From positions 372,001-436,000 of the forward strand of contig JACKCI010000002.1 in NCBI GenBank assembly GCA_020634155.1: a stretch of DNA of 64,000 nucleotides, given 5' to 3'. Origin of the DNA: Anaerolineales bacterium (GTDB lineage Bacteria > Chloroflexota > Anaerolineae > Aggregatilineales > J027). The notes under the pieces are model-generated. The model made no database searches and was not told where the DNA came from. It saw only the letters and a list, made by a program, of their open reading frames with translations. The translations under genes and the position numbers were made by a program. Shown one piece after another: positions 42,165 to 51,394 of the stretch (position 1 is its first letter; every line of letters starts with the position of its first letter).

Positions 42165-43778
42165 CTAGCCTCCATAGGTCACCCGCCGTTCCACATAACG
42201 GAATTGGAGCAAGGTAATGCCCGCCACCAACAAGAACAAAATCACTGCCTGTGCTGAGGCCTCACCGACCCGTGCGTTGGGTTCAAAGGCCCCTTGATAG
42301 ACTTCGTAAATCAAGACGTTGGTCGCCCCACCGTTAATGCCCGCAGGCCCCAGCACTGGCCCGCCTTCGGTGAGGACATCAATAATGGCATACACGTTAT
42401 AGAAGGAATAGGTCACATTAGCGACCAGCAAGAAAAAGCTAAACGGGGACAACAGCGGGAAGGTGATGCGGGCAAAGCGCTGAACACGGTTAGCCCCGTC
42501 AATGGCTGCTGCCTCTAATAAATCGGGTGGGATATTCTGCAAGCCCGCCACATAAAACAGCACATTAAATCCCAAGGCATTCCAGACTGCTGCCGCTACA
42601 ATAACCCAAGGTGCGAGGTCTTTATCCGTCAACCAGTTGGGCTGAATATCAAATAGGCCACTCAAGGCCCAGTTGATAATCCCCGCATCCCCTTGGCGGA
42701 ACATATTAAGGAAGATGACACCCATCACTACGGGTGAGATAGCATAAGGCCAAATCAACAACGTGCGGTAGATGTTGGCCCCGCGTATTTTCTGTGACGC
42801 CAGCACCGCAATCCCCAAGGCCAGCACCATGGTAATGACCACAATCGCCACTGTCATCCAGAGCGTGGTGGAAAAGCTATTCTTATAGACGGTGCTTTCG
42901 CTGAGGTCGATATAGTTCTGGAGACAATACTCAATCTGGCGCGGGTTGCCGCGTCGCAGGCGCTTGGTGGATTGAGTCAAAATCTGCACCGAGGGGTAAT
43001 ACAGGAAAATAAACAAGAAAAAGACTGTCGGCAACAACAGCACATAAGGATAAATGCGATTGCGGAAATACCCCACTGTTTCGGTGGTGCGCTGCTGAAC
43101 CCGTCGGTTGCTCATCAGCGTCCAAATGGGCACCAACACAAAAAGGGTGCTAAAGGCGGTAATCACCACCCCCATTCGATATTGCAGGTCGCTTTCTAAA
43201 GCGGGGTCATACGAGCAATGCTTGAGGGGGTAGAGCAGCACTTGTCCGCCAATCGCCCCCGCCACCGCACCAATACCTACCCCAAGGCCCAACGCAACAA
43301 GGGCCTGCGGCTCGACCAGACGGCGGAGGGTACGCAGGTGCAAAAATTGGCGGGTGCTGGTATCGCGTACCACTGAGGCCACCACCAGCACCACCAGCCC
43401 TATACCAAGTGCAGTCCAGAAGCCCGTTACCTTAAAATAATAGACTCCGATGCCACTGAGCAACCCAGCCCATGTCGCCGCTGGGCCGATGGTGGGCCAT
43501 TGTAGCCAGCCGCGCATGGTCACATTAAACAGGGCCGTCGTCAGCGCTCCAACGCCTGCCCCAACCAGTAACGAGCGCTGCATTTGAGCAGCCGGAACAG
43601 CTTTGAAATAGGTGTAAATGTCTTCAATAAAATCTGGACTTGATTGGAGGGCATTCCAAACAAAATCAAATAAGGCTTCTATTCCACCCCACTCAACCCA
43701 AATAAAATAGCTCATAAAGGCAAGCCCAAACAGCAAAAACCCTGTCTGGGCGGTTCGTTCTTCGCGTAAATAGCGCAT
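42165..43778 (-). CDS. Sugar ABC importer permease, MalF/UgpA type with N-terminal membrane extension
   Basis: 537 residues, against about 300 in most UgpA-like permeases. Residues 240-537 are the permease core with the EAA loop EAAAIDGANRVQRFARITFPLLSP near 445 and TNVLIYEVYQGAF near 500. The first 230 residues add about five hydrophobic helices not present in usual members. It lies between the binding protein and the MalG-type subunit. Likely substrate is sucrose or another alpha-glucoside, judged from the amylosucrase gene of the operon. Confidence 0.88.
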   Translation of the reverse strand: MRYLREERTAQTGFLLFGLAFMSYFIWVEWGGIEALFDFVWNALQSSPDFIEDIYTYFKAVPAAQMQRSLLVGAGVGALTTALFNVTMRGWLQWPTIGPAATWAGLLSGIGVYYFKVTGFWTALGIGLVVLVVASVVRDTSTRQFLHLRTLRRLVEPQALVALGLGVGIGAVAGAIGGQVLLYPLKHCSYDPALESDLQYRMGVVITAFSTLFVLVPIWTLMSNRRVQQRTTETVGYFRNRIYPYVLLLPTVFFLFIFLYYPSVQILTQSTKRLRRGNPRQIEYCLQNYIDLSESTVYKNSFSTTLWMTVAIVVITMVLALGIAVLASQKIRGANIYRTLLIWPYAISPVVMGVIFLNMFRQGDAGIINWALSGLFDIQPNWLTDKDLAPWVIVAAAVWNALGFNVLFYVAGLQNIPPDLLEAAAIDGANRVQRFARITFPLLSPFSFFLLVANVTYSFYNVYAIIDVLTEGGPVLGPAGINGGATNVLIYEVYQGAFEPNARVGEASAQAVILFLLVAGITLLQFRYVERRVTYGG

Positions 43779-43806
43779 CTTACACGTTCCCTAACTTAAC
43801 CTAGCG

Positions 43807-43841
43807 ATAAAAATAGGGGCGGGAAGCTCCCAACCCCTATT
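43807..43841 (-). terminator. Intercistronic terminator between binding protein and permeases
   Basis: On the minus strand AATAGGGG and CCCCTATT (43834-43841, 43812-43819) pair, with an inner GGGA/TCCC, and TTTTT follows (tail to 43807). It lies 20 bases after the binding-protein stop. A leaky terminator here would give more binding protein than permease, a common feature of such operons. Confidence 0.75.
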
Positions 43842-43860
43842 GCATCCCCTCTAGCAGGTC

Positions 43861-45210
43861 TTACTCAGCATAGAAGAAGTTATAGTCCTCAATTTCGAGA
43901 TCCGCCAATTGGTCTGCCGCCGCCAACGCATCTTCAGGCGAGACTCCTTGGTCAATCATAGATTGGACAGCCTCGGCCAAGATATTGCGGATTTCCAGAC
44001 TGGGGCCGACAATCGTTCCGGCGGTGGCTGGAATAGCTTGGGTACCCAGCAATTGTTGAACGGTGATGTAGTAATTGGGGTTTTCTTCCCAAAAGCCTGA
44101 CGCTTCGATGCTATCAATACTGCTTTGGCGATTGGGGAAGTAACCCGTCGCTTCATGCCAACGGGCGATATTCTCGGTGTTGGTCATAAAGAAGACAAAT
44201 TCACGGGCGGCTTCGGTCTCTGCATCCGAATGCCCTGCCGTAATCCACAAGCTGGCTCCACCATTGACGGTGCCATTGGTGGCGTTTTCATCAGGAATGG
44301 GCAAGGGTGCTACGCCGAGGTCATATTTCAAAACACCCGCGTAGTGCTGGAAGTTGCTTAGGCCTGCGGTGCTGTTGATGTGCATGGCAAAACGACGGGT
44401 GATAAAGGCTCCACCTTCGCCATTATAATCCGCCAGTTTGCCTGTATAGGCATAGTAGCCATTATCGGCGAGCGTATTCCACCACTCAAAGACGCGCAAC
44501 ATCTCTGGACTATTGAAGAAGACCTCTTCGGGACGACCTGTATGTCCATTTTCATTATCCGCCAAGAGAGCGCCTTGCATGGCGACCCAGTTCTCAGGGA
44601 ACCATGCTGTAAGAGGCCAGTTGATGCAGCCGGATAGACCCAAGTCAGCCGCCATCAAAGCTTCGCAAGTCGCCAAGACCTCATCAAAGGTATGGGGTGG
44701 GTTATTGGGGTCAAGACCCGCAGCCTCAAACATGGTTTTGTTGTAGTACAGCAAGGGGTTAGAGGAGTTCCAAGGCAGGCTCCACAGCTTACTATCAACG
44801 GTGTAGAACTCGCGCACGACGGGCAGAATATCATCAAAGGTGGCTTTTTGCTCGTCGGTGGCAATATCCTCAATTGCTAAGAATTTCTCCGAATCAACGG
44901 CAAAACGCGTCGCGGATTCATCCAATTGCACGACATGGGGGGCGTCGTTTTGGTCAGCCGCCAAGAGGGTAGTGGTCAAGACTTCATCATAGCTGGTGGT
45001 GATAGCTTGGGCCGTAACCACAATATTACTGTGGGAGGCATTAAATTCGTTGATCAACTCCGCGACTACTTGCCCGCGAATATCATTCTCATCCGTGAAA
45101 ATGTGGACAAAGCTAATCTCGATTTTGTCTTGGGCTTGGGTGGTCGGTAAGCTCGGCACCAAGCTCAACACAAGCAGAATGGTCGTTAATAAAAGGGCTA
45201 ACTTTCTCAC
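43861..45210 (-). CDS. Sugar ABC substrate-binding protein, UgpB type
   Basis: 449 residues with a signal peptide (MRKLALLLTTILLVLSLV, cut near TQA). Family pattern: ISFVHIFTDENDIRGQVV at the mature start, LLYYNKTMFEAAGLDPNNPPHTFDE near 150 and a C-terminal WHEATGYFPNRQS. Start is the GTG at 45210 with AAGGAG upstream; a longer reading to 45291 runs into the amylosucrase end. It lies 59 bases after amylosucrase. It probably delivers sucrose or a related sugar to the two permeases that follow. Confidence 0.88.
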   Translation of the reverse strand: MRKLALLLTTILLVLSLVPSLPTTQAQDKIEISFVHIFTDENDIRGQVVAELINEFNASHSNIVVTAQAITTSYDEVLTTTLLAADQNDAPHVVQLDESATRFAVDSEKFLAIEDIATDEQKATFDDILPVVREFYTVDSKLWSLPWNSSNPLLYYNKTMFEAAGLDPNNPPHTFDEVLATCEALMAADLGLSGCINWPLTAWFPENWVAMQGALLADNENGHTGRPEEVFFNSPEMLRVFEWWNTLADNGYYAYTGKLADYNGEGGAFITRRFAMHINSTAGLSNFQHYAGVLKYDLGVAPLPIPDENATNGTVNGGASLWITAGHSDAETEAAREFVFFMTNTENIARWHEATGYFPNRQSSIDSIEASGFWEENPNYYITVQQLLGTQAIPATAGTIVGPSLEIRNILAEAVQSMIDQGVSPEDALAAADQLADLEIEDYNFFYAE

Positions 45211-45269
45211 AGGGCAACTCCTTATACAATCTCTTAGATACAATAATCGCACATTGGCATTGTGGCAAA

Positions 45270-47201
45270 CTAAATTTTCTTGGTAATCCACTGAAACTGA
45301 TAGGGTGCTAGGGTTTGGGTTGGGGCGACCTCACTTATGAGGTCTACCACATTCAAACTCAGGCCCACAATCGCCAATAAACGCTCATCAACAGTTTGAG
45401 GCTGTTCGCTAAAATTCGCAATTACCAACACCCGCTGCCCATGCTCTCGCATATAAGCGAAGACATGCGGGTTGTCGGTCGGGATAAACCGTGTGTGCTG
45501 TCCACCCAAGGCTGGCAATGATTTACGGAGTTGGATGAGCCGCCGCAATCCTTGGTAAATCCGTCCTTCGGTGGTGTTGGCATCATGGCGTTTTTCCATG
45601 CGTTCCCAATCGGTCGTAGGGCGGTGCATCCAGCGATTATCAGCGGCCTTAGCAGGGTCATTTTCATAGCTGTAGTCGTTGAGGGTGCCGATTTCATCAT
45701 TGAGGTAGAGCAACGGTAATCCACCCATGCTCATGATGATGCTATGAATGAGCAAGATACGCCGCACCGCAACCGCAATCTCGTTGGGGTCATCATGTTC
45801 AAGTGCTGATTCGAGGCCGCACAAGGAGGCCGCTGTGCCGCTAATGCGGGCATCCCCTGAAACGGGGTTGTAGTTAAACGGCAAGCCGCGTGCAAAGCTC
45901 CCCTCAAAACGCCCCGTATAAAAGGCATTCAAGAATTGGCGGTGGTCATAGCCATGAATGCCCAGTTCGCCTGCGTCCTCATCAGCAAAGCCCCATCCAA
46001 TATCATCATGGCACCGTACATAATTGACCCATGCACAGTCGGGATGGATGGTAAAGCGCTTCTCCATCGCATGATAGAGCATGTTCACTTTGCGGGTAGC
46101 GAGGGCATCCCATAGCAAGACCATCAATAAGGGATGATAGGAGATACGGCACTCTTTCCCCGCCCCAAAATAGCGCACCACTTCATCGGGATGCACAATC
46201 GCCTCGGACTTAAATTCAAGGGCCGGAGCCACCACCTGCGCCAGTGCATACATAGCTTGAATAAGGGTATGGGCTTGGGGCAAATTCTCGCAACTGGTGC
46301 CGAGTTCCTTCCATGTAAAGGCCACCGCATCAAAGCGCAAGACCTCAATCCCGACATTGGCTAAAAAGAGCAATTCGCCTAGCATCTCACGGAACACGTT
46401 GGGGTTGCGATAGTTCAAATCCCATTGAAAACTATTGAAGGTTGTCCAGACCCATCGCTCAATCTGCGGCATATAAGTAAAGCTTCCCGGTGCTTGGTCG
46501 GGGAATATCTCACGCAGATAGGGTTCATATTGGTCGGGTAGGGTGCGGTCAGGGAACATATAGTAGTAATCTTGGTAATTTTCATCCCCCGCCAAGGCCT
46601 TGAGCGCCCATTCATGCTCATCCGAGGTGTGGTTATAGACAAAATCAATCACCAAGCTGATTCCTTTGGCACGCAGGGCGCTCGCAAGGTCGGCAAGTTG
46701 GGGGGTGGTACCAAGTCGCGGGTCAACCTCACGATAGCTACTGATGGCATAACCCCCATCACTATTGGCTTCGGGACTACGAAAAAGAGGCATCAGGTGT
46801 AAGTAGGTAATGCCCAATTCCTCGAAATAGGGTATTTTATCAGCGATGCCAGCCAAATCACCCGCGAATAAATCGACATAACACATGGCCCCCACCATCT
46901 GCTCTGATTGGAACCAGTGGCGGTCAGCCTCGCGTTGTTGGTCTAGTGCCTTCAATTCAGAACTGCGAGCCACATAATAACTCATGGCGGTTATCAAGAT
47001 TTGCTCAAGATGATAGAAAAAATCGTACTGGCTGCCGTATAGGGTCATAAGCGAGGACAGAATTATTGGCGTTTGGGTTTGCAGTCGTTCAAAAAACAGC
47101 ACTTGTTCAGAGGGGGACAAGGATGCTAGATAGGGGGTTAAACGAGGGATCAGGCGTGTAAGGGTTAACTCGGCCTGTTGGTGCAGCCAATCTTTTGCCA
47201 T
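45270..47201 (-). CDS. Amylosucrase (GH13)
   Basis: 643 residues, close to the usual length. It uses sucrose to make an alpha-1,4-glucan and fructose. The helical N-domain is followed by GH13 motifs: DFVYNHTSDEHEWA, nucleophile Asp in VLRFDAVAFTWKE, general acid Glu in FKSEAIVHPDEVV and CHDDIGWGFADEDA. The RWMHRP motif matches the sucrose-binding Arg region of amylosucrase. No signal peptide, so it works in the cytosol on imported sugar. The ATG at 47201 has GGAGG upstream. First gene of the sugar operon. Confidence 0.92.
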   Translation of the reverse strand: MAKDWLHQQAELTLTRLIPRLTPYLASLSPSEQVLFFERLQTQTPIILSSLMTLYGSQYDFFYHLEQILITAMSYYVARSSELKALDQQREADRHWFQSEQMVGAMCYVDLFAGDLAGIADKIPYFEELGITYLHLMPLFRSPEANSDGGYAISSYREVDPRLGTTPQLADLASALRAKGISLVIDFVYNHTSDEHEWALKALAGDENYQDYYYMFPDRTLPDQYEPYLREIFPDQAPGSFTYMPQIERWVWTTFNSFQWDLNYRNPNVFREMLGELLFLANVGIEVLRFDAVAFTWKELGTSCENLPQAHTLIQAMYALAQVVAPALEFKSEAIVHPDEVVRYFGAGKECRISYHPLLMVLLWDALATRKVNMLYHAMEKRFTIHPDCAWVNYVRCHDDIGWGFADEDAGELGIHGYDHRQFLNAFYTGRFEGSFARGLPFNYNPVSGDARISGTAASLCGLESALEHDDPNEIAVAVRRILLIHSIIMSMGGLPLLYLNDEIGTLNDYSYENDPAKAADNRWMHRPTTDWERMEKRHDANTTEGRIYQGLRRLIQLRKSLPALGGQHTRFIPTDNPHVFAYMREHGQRVLVIANFSEQPQTVDERLLAIVGLSLNVVDLISEVAPTQTLAPYQFQWITKKI

Positions 47202-47237
47202 AAAAGCCTCCGAAAGCGAATAACGCATTTTCGTGCT

Positions 47238-47267
47238 ATTATCCCCAATGTTGGCGTCTTCGTCCAA
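47238..47267 (-). promoter_or_regulatory. Predicted promoter of the amylosucrase operon
   Basis: On the minus strand, TTGGAC (47262-47267), 18-base spacer, GATAAT (47238-47243), about 35 bases before the ATG. An inverted GTTAA/TTAAC pair (47271-47287) just upstream may be an operator. The opposite side shows a weaker TTGCTA-16-TAAAAT (47298-47325) for the divergent permeases. Confidence 0.55.
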
Positions 47268-47358
47268 CCGTGTTAAGTTTTTTTTAACGACATTTTCTTG
47301 CTAGATTACTGTGATGCCGTAAAATCACCTCGATTATGTAGCGAATTGCATGGGGAGC

Positions 47359-49725
47359 ATGATGACAGCCAGAAACCAACCTTCTGCCGAGCCGGGAAGG
47401 GCAAGGCGGCATATCAGGGAAACCCTGATGGCTTATTTCTTAATTTTTCCAGCCACATTTGTTACCTTTGTTTTTGGTGTCTATCCGGTGGTCTCAGGCT
47501 TATGGGAAAGCCTCAAAGCTGGACGCCCAATTACCAACCAATATGTTGGCCTTGACCAATATATACGGTCAATAGGTAGCCTTGTTTATGTAGCGATTGT
47601 GCTGCTAGTCGTGGTGTTCCTCTATCAAGCCTACCTAGCATGGGAACGCCTGCGTAAGCATCAAAGCGATACACCGACAGACCCCCTTTGGTGGTTCTTG
47701 ATACCAGCCTTTATCACCGCGTTTGGTACGTTTATGCTGATGTATCTTTCTATCACCAAAGGCTACACCTACGAACTCATATCGGGTATATCGATCATGT
47801 GGGCTGCGGTGGTTATCATCGTTGTGGGTGTCATCCTCTATTATGTCATAAGTCAACGGACGCTCGGCAATAAAGCTCCTTATATCATCAATACGTGGTT
47901 GATGATGTTTTTGATGATTATCGCTGTTTTGATGGTGCATTACAGCTATATCGAAATGAAAGGCGACGTAGAAGATGCCCGCCTGATTGCCGCCCAAGTC
48001 CTTACAACCAATGTCGGCAACGCCGCCCCTCTACGCTCAATTGATCAAGTTGAATATGCTGACGTCGAATTGGCTGAGGCTGTGCCTGTTCAAGCCAAAA
48101 TCGGGGATGAGGTCTATGAAACCACGCTGGCACCCGATGCTTACCGCCAGATTGAGGTTGAGCAACTGAGTGGAGCTACCTTTAACCTCAGTAACAACCA
48201 GCGCATACAAGTGGTACTCCCCTTAGTACGGGGCTTTGGCTTAGAGCCTGCTCAGTATCAAGCGGAAGGGAGTCTTGTCCTTGAGCGTTCGGCAGGCCAA
48301 ATTGGGGGTGGAGCGGCTACCCTTGAGGTGCCAGTGGTGATTGAGGACAGCGACATCATCGCGCCCTATGATATTTACGTAACAGGCCAAGTCGGTGTCG
48401 CCGTCATCGCCCGTAGCGCCTATACCGTACCGATCGAAAACCCTTTCTTGGCTACCATTGCTGTAGCGATTTTATTGGGCTTGATTTATGTCATTGGCTA
48501 TCTTCGTCGGTCTATCAACACAGATGCAAACCGTGTCCGACTGTTTGAGCGGCTAGGGCTGGTACGCTTGGTGGCATGGCTTGGCATCTTTGGGCTAGTA
48601 ATTTACATCACGTCACAAGTCTTGCTCTACCGTGACACAGCTATTGCTATGCAACGGCTCACCCTAGAGCAGTTCCGTATCGCCTATGAATATGTTAATG
48701 GAACGCCACCTGCGGGTACCTTGACCCCTGACCGTGTTGCCCAACAATTGATGTTCTTCCCCCAAGTCGTCTCAATTGCGGCGGGTGCGTTGTTGATTGC
48801 GATGGCCTACATCATTTGGAATGAAGCAGCCAAAAAAGACACGACCAAGGCTATGTCAGGCAATATACTTTTTGCTATTTTGCTGATGGTCGGTGGGTGG
48901 TTGTGCATTAGTGAATTGCCATCCACTATTATGATGGCGGGCACTGACGCGATTGCGGCCCGTGATGCCTTGTTGCGGACGGCAATGTATAGCCTTGGCA
49001 CCGTACCCGCCCAGTTGGCTATCGGAATGCTATTGGCTTATTTGATGTTCTATGAGGTCACCACTGGCAAGAGCATCTTCCGCCTCATTTACTTTATGCC
49101 CTATATTACCCCACAGGTTGCCACCGCGACCGTCTTCACCGTGATTTTCTCGCTACGACCTGAAGGGTTAGCCAATCAATTTTTGAGCCTAATAGGGGTC
49201 TCGCCTCAACTCTGGGTACAGGAGGGCGATGGCGTTATCCGCATCATTTACCAAGAGATTTTCAAAGGTGACCCTTCCCATGTTCCCGCTTTCTTCCAAG
49301 GCCCTAGCCTTGCGTTGGCAACTGTCATCCTATTCAATATTTGGGTGTATACAGGTTACAATGCGGTCATTTTCCTTGCAGGCTTTGGCTCAATTCCCGG
49401 TGAATTGTATGAAGCAGCCCGTGTAGATGGGGCTGGGCGCTGGGCGGCCTTCCGGCATATCACCTTCCCCTTGTTATCGCCTGTGACGTTCTTTTTGAGC
49501 ATGTTGTCCATCATCGGCACCTTCAAGGCCTTTAGTAGCGTTTATGTTTTGCGGGAGGGCAACAATAATTATGCTGATACCCTTACTGTTCAAATCTTTG
49601 TGACCTTGTTCAGAGACAACAATCGGGGTTATGCGGCGTCGCTGGCCTTCGTGTTATTTGGGGTGATTATGATTTTGACCTTGGTGCAAAATCGACTTTC
49701 AAAGGATCGGGTTTTCTATGGCTAA
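47359..49725 (+). CDS. MalF-type ABC permease with extra helices and a large extracellular domain
   Basis: 788 residues, more than twice the usual length. After TM1 (LMAYFLIFPATFVTFVFGVYP) come about four extra helices to residue 195, an extracellular stretch of about 170 residues (200-370), three or four more helices, and then the MalF core (from about 550) with the EAA loop EAARVDGAGRWAAFRHITFPLLSP near 690. The extracellular region is strand-rich and recalls, by position only, the P2 loop of E. coli MalF. GGGGAG lies just before ATGs at 47359 and 47362. It overlaps the next permease by eight bases. No binding protein or ATPase gene adjoins. Confidence 0.82.
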   Translation: MMTARNQPSAEPGRARRHIRETLMAYFLIFPATFVTFVFGVYPVVSGLWESLKAGRPITNQYVGLDQYIRSIGSLVYVAIVLLVVVFLYQAYLAWERLRKHQSDTPTDPLWWFLIPAFITAFGTFMLMYLSITKGYTYELISGISIMWAAVVIIVVGVILYYVISQRTLGNKAPYIINTWLMMFLMIIAVLMVHYSYIEMKGDVEDARLIAAQVLTTNVGNAAPLRSIDQVEYADVELAEAVPVQAKIGDEVYETTLAPDAYRQIEVEQLSGATFNLSNNQRIQVVLPLVRGFGLEPAQYQAEGSLVLERSAGQIGGGAATLEVPVVIEDSDIIAPYDIYVTGQVGVAVIARSAYTVPIENPFLATIAVAILLGLIYVIGYLRRSINTDANRVRLFERLGLVRLVAWLGIFGLVIYITSQVLLYRDTAIAMQRLTLEQFRIAYEYVNGTPPAGTLTPDRVAQQLMFFPQVVSIAAGALLIAMAYIIWNEAAKKDTTKAMSGNILFAILLMVGGWLCISELPSTIMMAGTDAIAARDALLRTAMYSLGTVPAQLAIGMLLAYLMFYEVTTGKSIFRLIYFMPYITPQVATATVFTVIFSLRPEGLANQFLSLIGVSPQLWVQEGDGVIRIIYQEIFKGDPSHVPAFFQGPSLALATVILFNIWVYTGYNAVIFLAGFGSIPGELYEAARVDGAGRWAAFRHITFPLLSPVTFFLSMLSIIGTFKAFSSVYVLREGNNNYADTLTVQIFVTLFRDNNRGYAASLAFVLFGVIMILTLVQNRLSKDRVFYG

Positions 49726-51328
49726 AGCACTATCAACACGACCACAAGCGGCAGCACGCCCTGAGCTACATCTGCCAGTCTTTCGGATACTGGTCTATGT
49801 GTTCTTGACCCTTGGCGCGATTTTGTTTGTGTCTCCTTTTGTGTGGATGATAACCACCTCCATGATGACCCCCGGAGAGATTGCCGCCCGCAAGTTTATT
49901 CCGGGTGGCAAATTGGCGGGGCTTGACCCTGTAACTGAAGTCGATTGGGAGCGCCCTTTACGTGAATTCTTGCCGCCCCGTATCGAAGCCGAATTTCGCG
50001 GCAATCATTTTGAACTTGCGTATATGGCGCATGCTGAGGGTGGCACAGTTAACGTTTGGATTGATGGGCAAGTGCTAGGGGTGGTGGATACCTATTCGGA
50101 TACAACCGAAACCCGTACATTTGCCATTGACGCCTATCCCGATGTGCCAACTTTTAGCCTCAACCAAAGTGTGCAACTTGCTGACACACAACACCAAGTT
50201 GAACTTGAGTACACAAGTGAGCAAAGTCGTGGAGCAGTCGTGTGGATGCTAGGGGCCACCGCCAGCCGTCCTGATGGCACAGAAACTACACTCAATGTTA
50301 CGGATTTTGATTTGCCGTATGGGGAGTGGAAGATTCAGGATGATGGTAGTATTGCCGCTACTGCTCGTGGCTTTCCGACGTATTTGCAGCGCTGCTGCCG
50401 AGATTTGATTGGGCGGTCAAGTCGCCTCCAGTCCATGCCTTTGGGTGAATTCATCCGCTTAGAGCGTCCGAGCGGTTCACACTCCACCTTCACCACCGAT
50501 TTTATCCCCTTGGGCCTGAATACCACCCTCGGCTTCAGTGAGCGTTATGTAGTCACCGGTAGCCTCTCCCACTATGTCAAGGTCTGGGGTGATTCCAACT
50601 TCTCAGAATATTTCGTCAACTCGACCATCATCAGCATCCTGACGGTCATTGTTCAAACGCTTTTCTCGATTATGGCAGCCTACGCCTTTGCACGGATGCA
50701 GTTTCCGGGGCGTGACCTCGTTTTCATCATCTTCCTGATGACGTTGTTTGTACCAGCGATGGTGATTATCATTCCCAACTTGCTGACGGTCACCATGCTC
50801 GACCGTTGGTCAGTTCGCACCCTCGGCCCGATATTCGATAGCATTGGCGATATTACAGGCACAATCCCGCTGCTCGGACGCCCCAATGCCGCCAGTGCGA
50901 AATGGCTCGACAACTGGCCTGCCTTGGTGTGGCCTTTTGCCGCCAGTACCTTTAGTGTATTTCTACTACGCCAATTTTTTATCCAAATTCCCAGCGAGTT
51001 ATGGGATGCAGCTCAAATTGATGGGGCAGGCCATCTCCTATTTTTGTTCCGTATTGTCGTCCCCATCTCAAAAGCAGCCATCACAACGGTGGTGCTGTTC
51101 ACTTTCATCGGCACATGGGACGCGCTCGAATGGCCTATTTTGGTAACCACATCCGATAGTTGGAGACCCATCGCCTATGGTTTGTATAACTTCCGCAACA
51201 GCGAGGGCAACGATCCGCAGTTGCTCATGGCGGCATCTATGATTGCCTTGTTGCCGATTGTCGTTGTTTACCTATTGGCCCAACGCCAATTCACCGAAGG
51301 CATTGCCACAACAGGTCTGAAGGGCTAG
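49718..51328 (+). CDS. MalG-type ABC permease with an inserted extracellular beta-sandwich-like domain
   Basis: 536 residues, against about 280 usually. TM1 (about 25-47) is followed by roughly 250 extracellular residues before the normal MalG core (from about 300), whose EAA loop is DAAQIDGAGHLLFLFRIVVPIS near 428. Within the insertion, residues 93-186 read FRGNHFELAYMAH, VNVWIDGQVLGVVDTYSD, HQVELEYTSEQSRGAVVWMLGA, a pattern like galactose-binding or CBM-type beta-sandwiches. Together with the preceding gene it makes a permease pair in which both subunits have big outer domains. Start overlaps the previous stop (ATGGCTAA). Confidence 0.82.
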   Translation: MAKALSTRPQAAARPELHLPVFRILVYVFLTLGAILFVSPFVWMITTSMMTPGEIAARKFIPGGKLAGLDPVTEVDWERPLREFLPPRIEAEFRGNHFELAYMAHAEGGTVNVWIDGQVLGVVDTYSDTTETRTFAIDAYPDVPTFSLNQSVQLADTQHQVELEYTSEQSRGAVVWMLGATASRPDGTETTLNVTDFDLPYGEWKIQDDGSIAATARGFPTYLQRCCRDLIGRSSRLQSMPLGEFIRLERPSGSHSTFTTDFIPLGLNTTLGFSERYVVTGSLSHYVKVWGDSNFSEYFVNSTIISILTVIVQTLFSIMAAYAFARMQFPGRDLVFIIFLMTLFVPAMVIIIPNLLTVTMLDRWSVRTLGPIFDSIGDITGTIPLLGRPNAASAKWLDNWPALVWPFAASTFSVFLLRQFFIQIPSELWDAAQIDGAGHLLFLFRIVVPISKAAITTVVLFTFIGTWDALEWPILVTTSDSWRPIAYGLYNFRNSEGNDPQLLMAASMIALLPIVVVYLLAQRQFTEGIATTGLKG

Positions 51329-51349
51329 TTTACCAATTAAAACACTAAA

Positions 51350-51377
51350 GCCGCTGGGTTGTCTCAGCGGCCTTTTT
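51350..51377 (+). terminator. Intrinsic terminator after the permease pair
   Basis: GCCGCTG (51350-51356) pairs with CAGCGGC (51365-51371), followed by CTTTTT (to 51377). It lies 21 bases after the stop and in front of the convergent CpaF gene. Confidence 0.88.
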
Positions 51378-51394
51378 GTTTCTAACGGTATGAA

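Noticed and set aside
45211..45291. Longer start for the UgpB-type gene
   Set aside because: It would bury the signal peptide 27 residues in and overlap amylosucrase; GTG at 45210 has AAGGAG.
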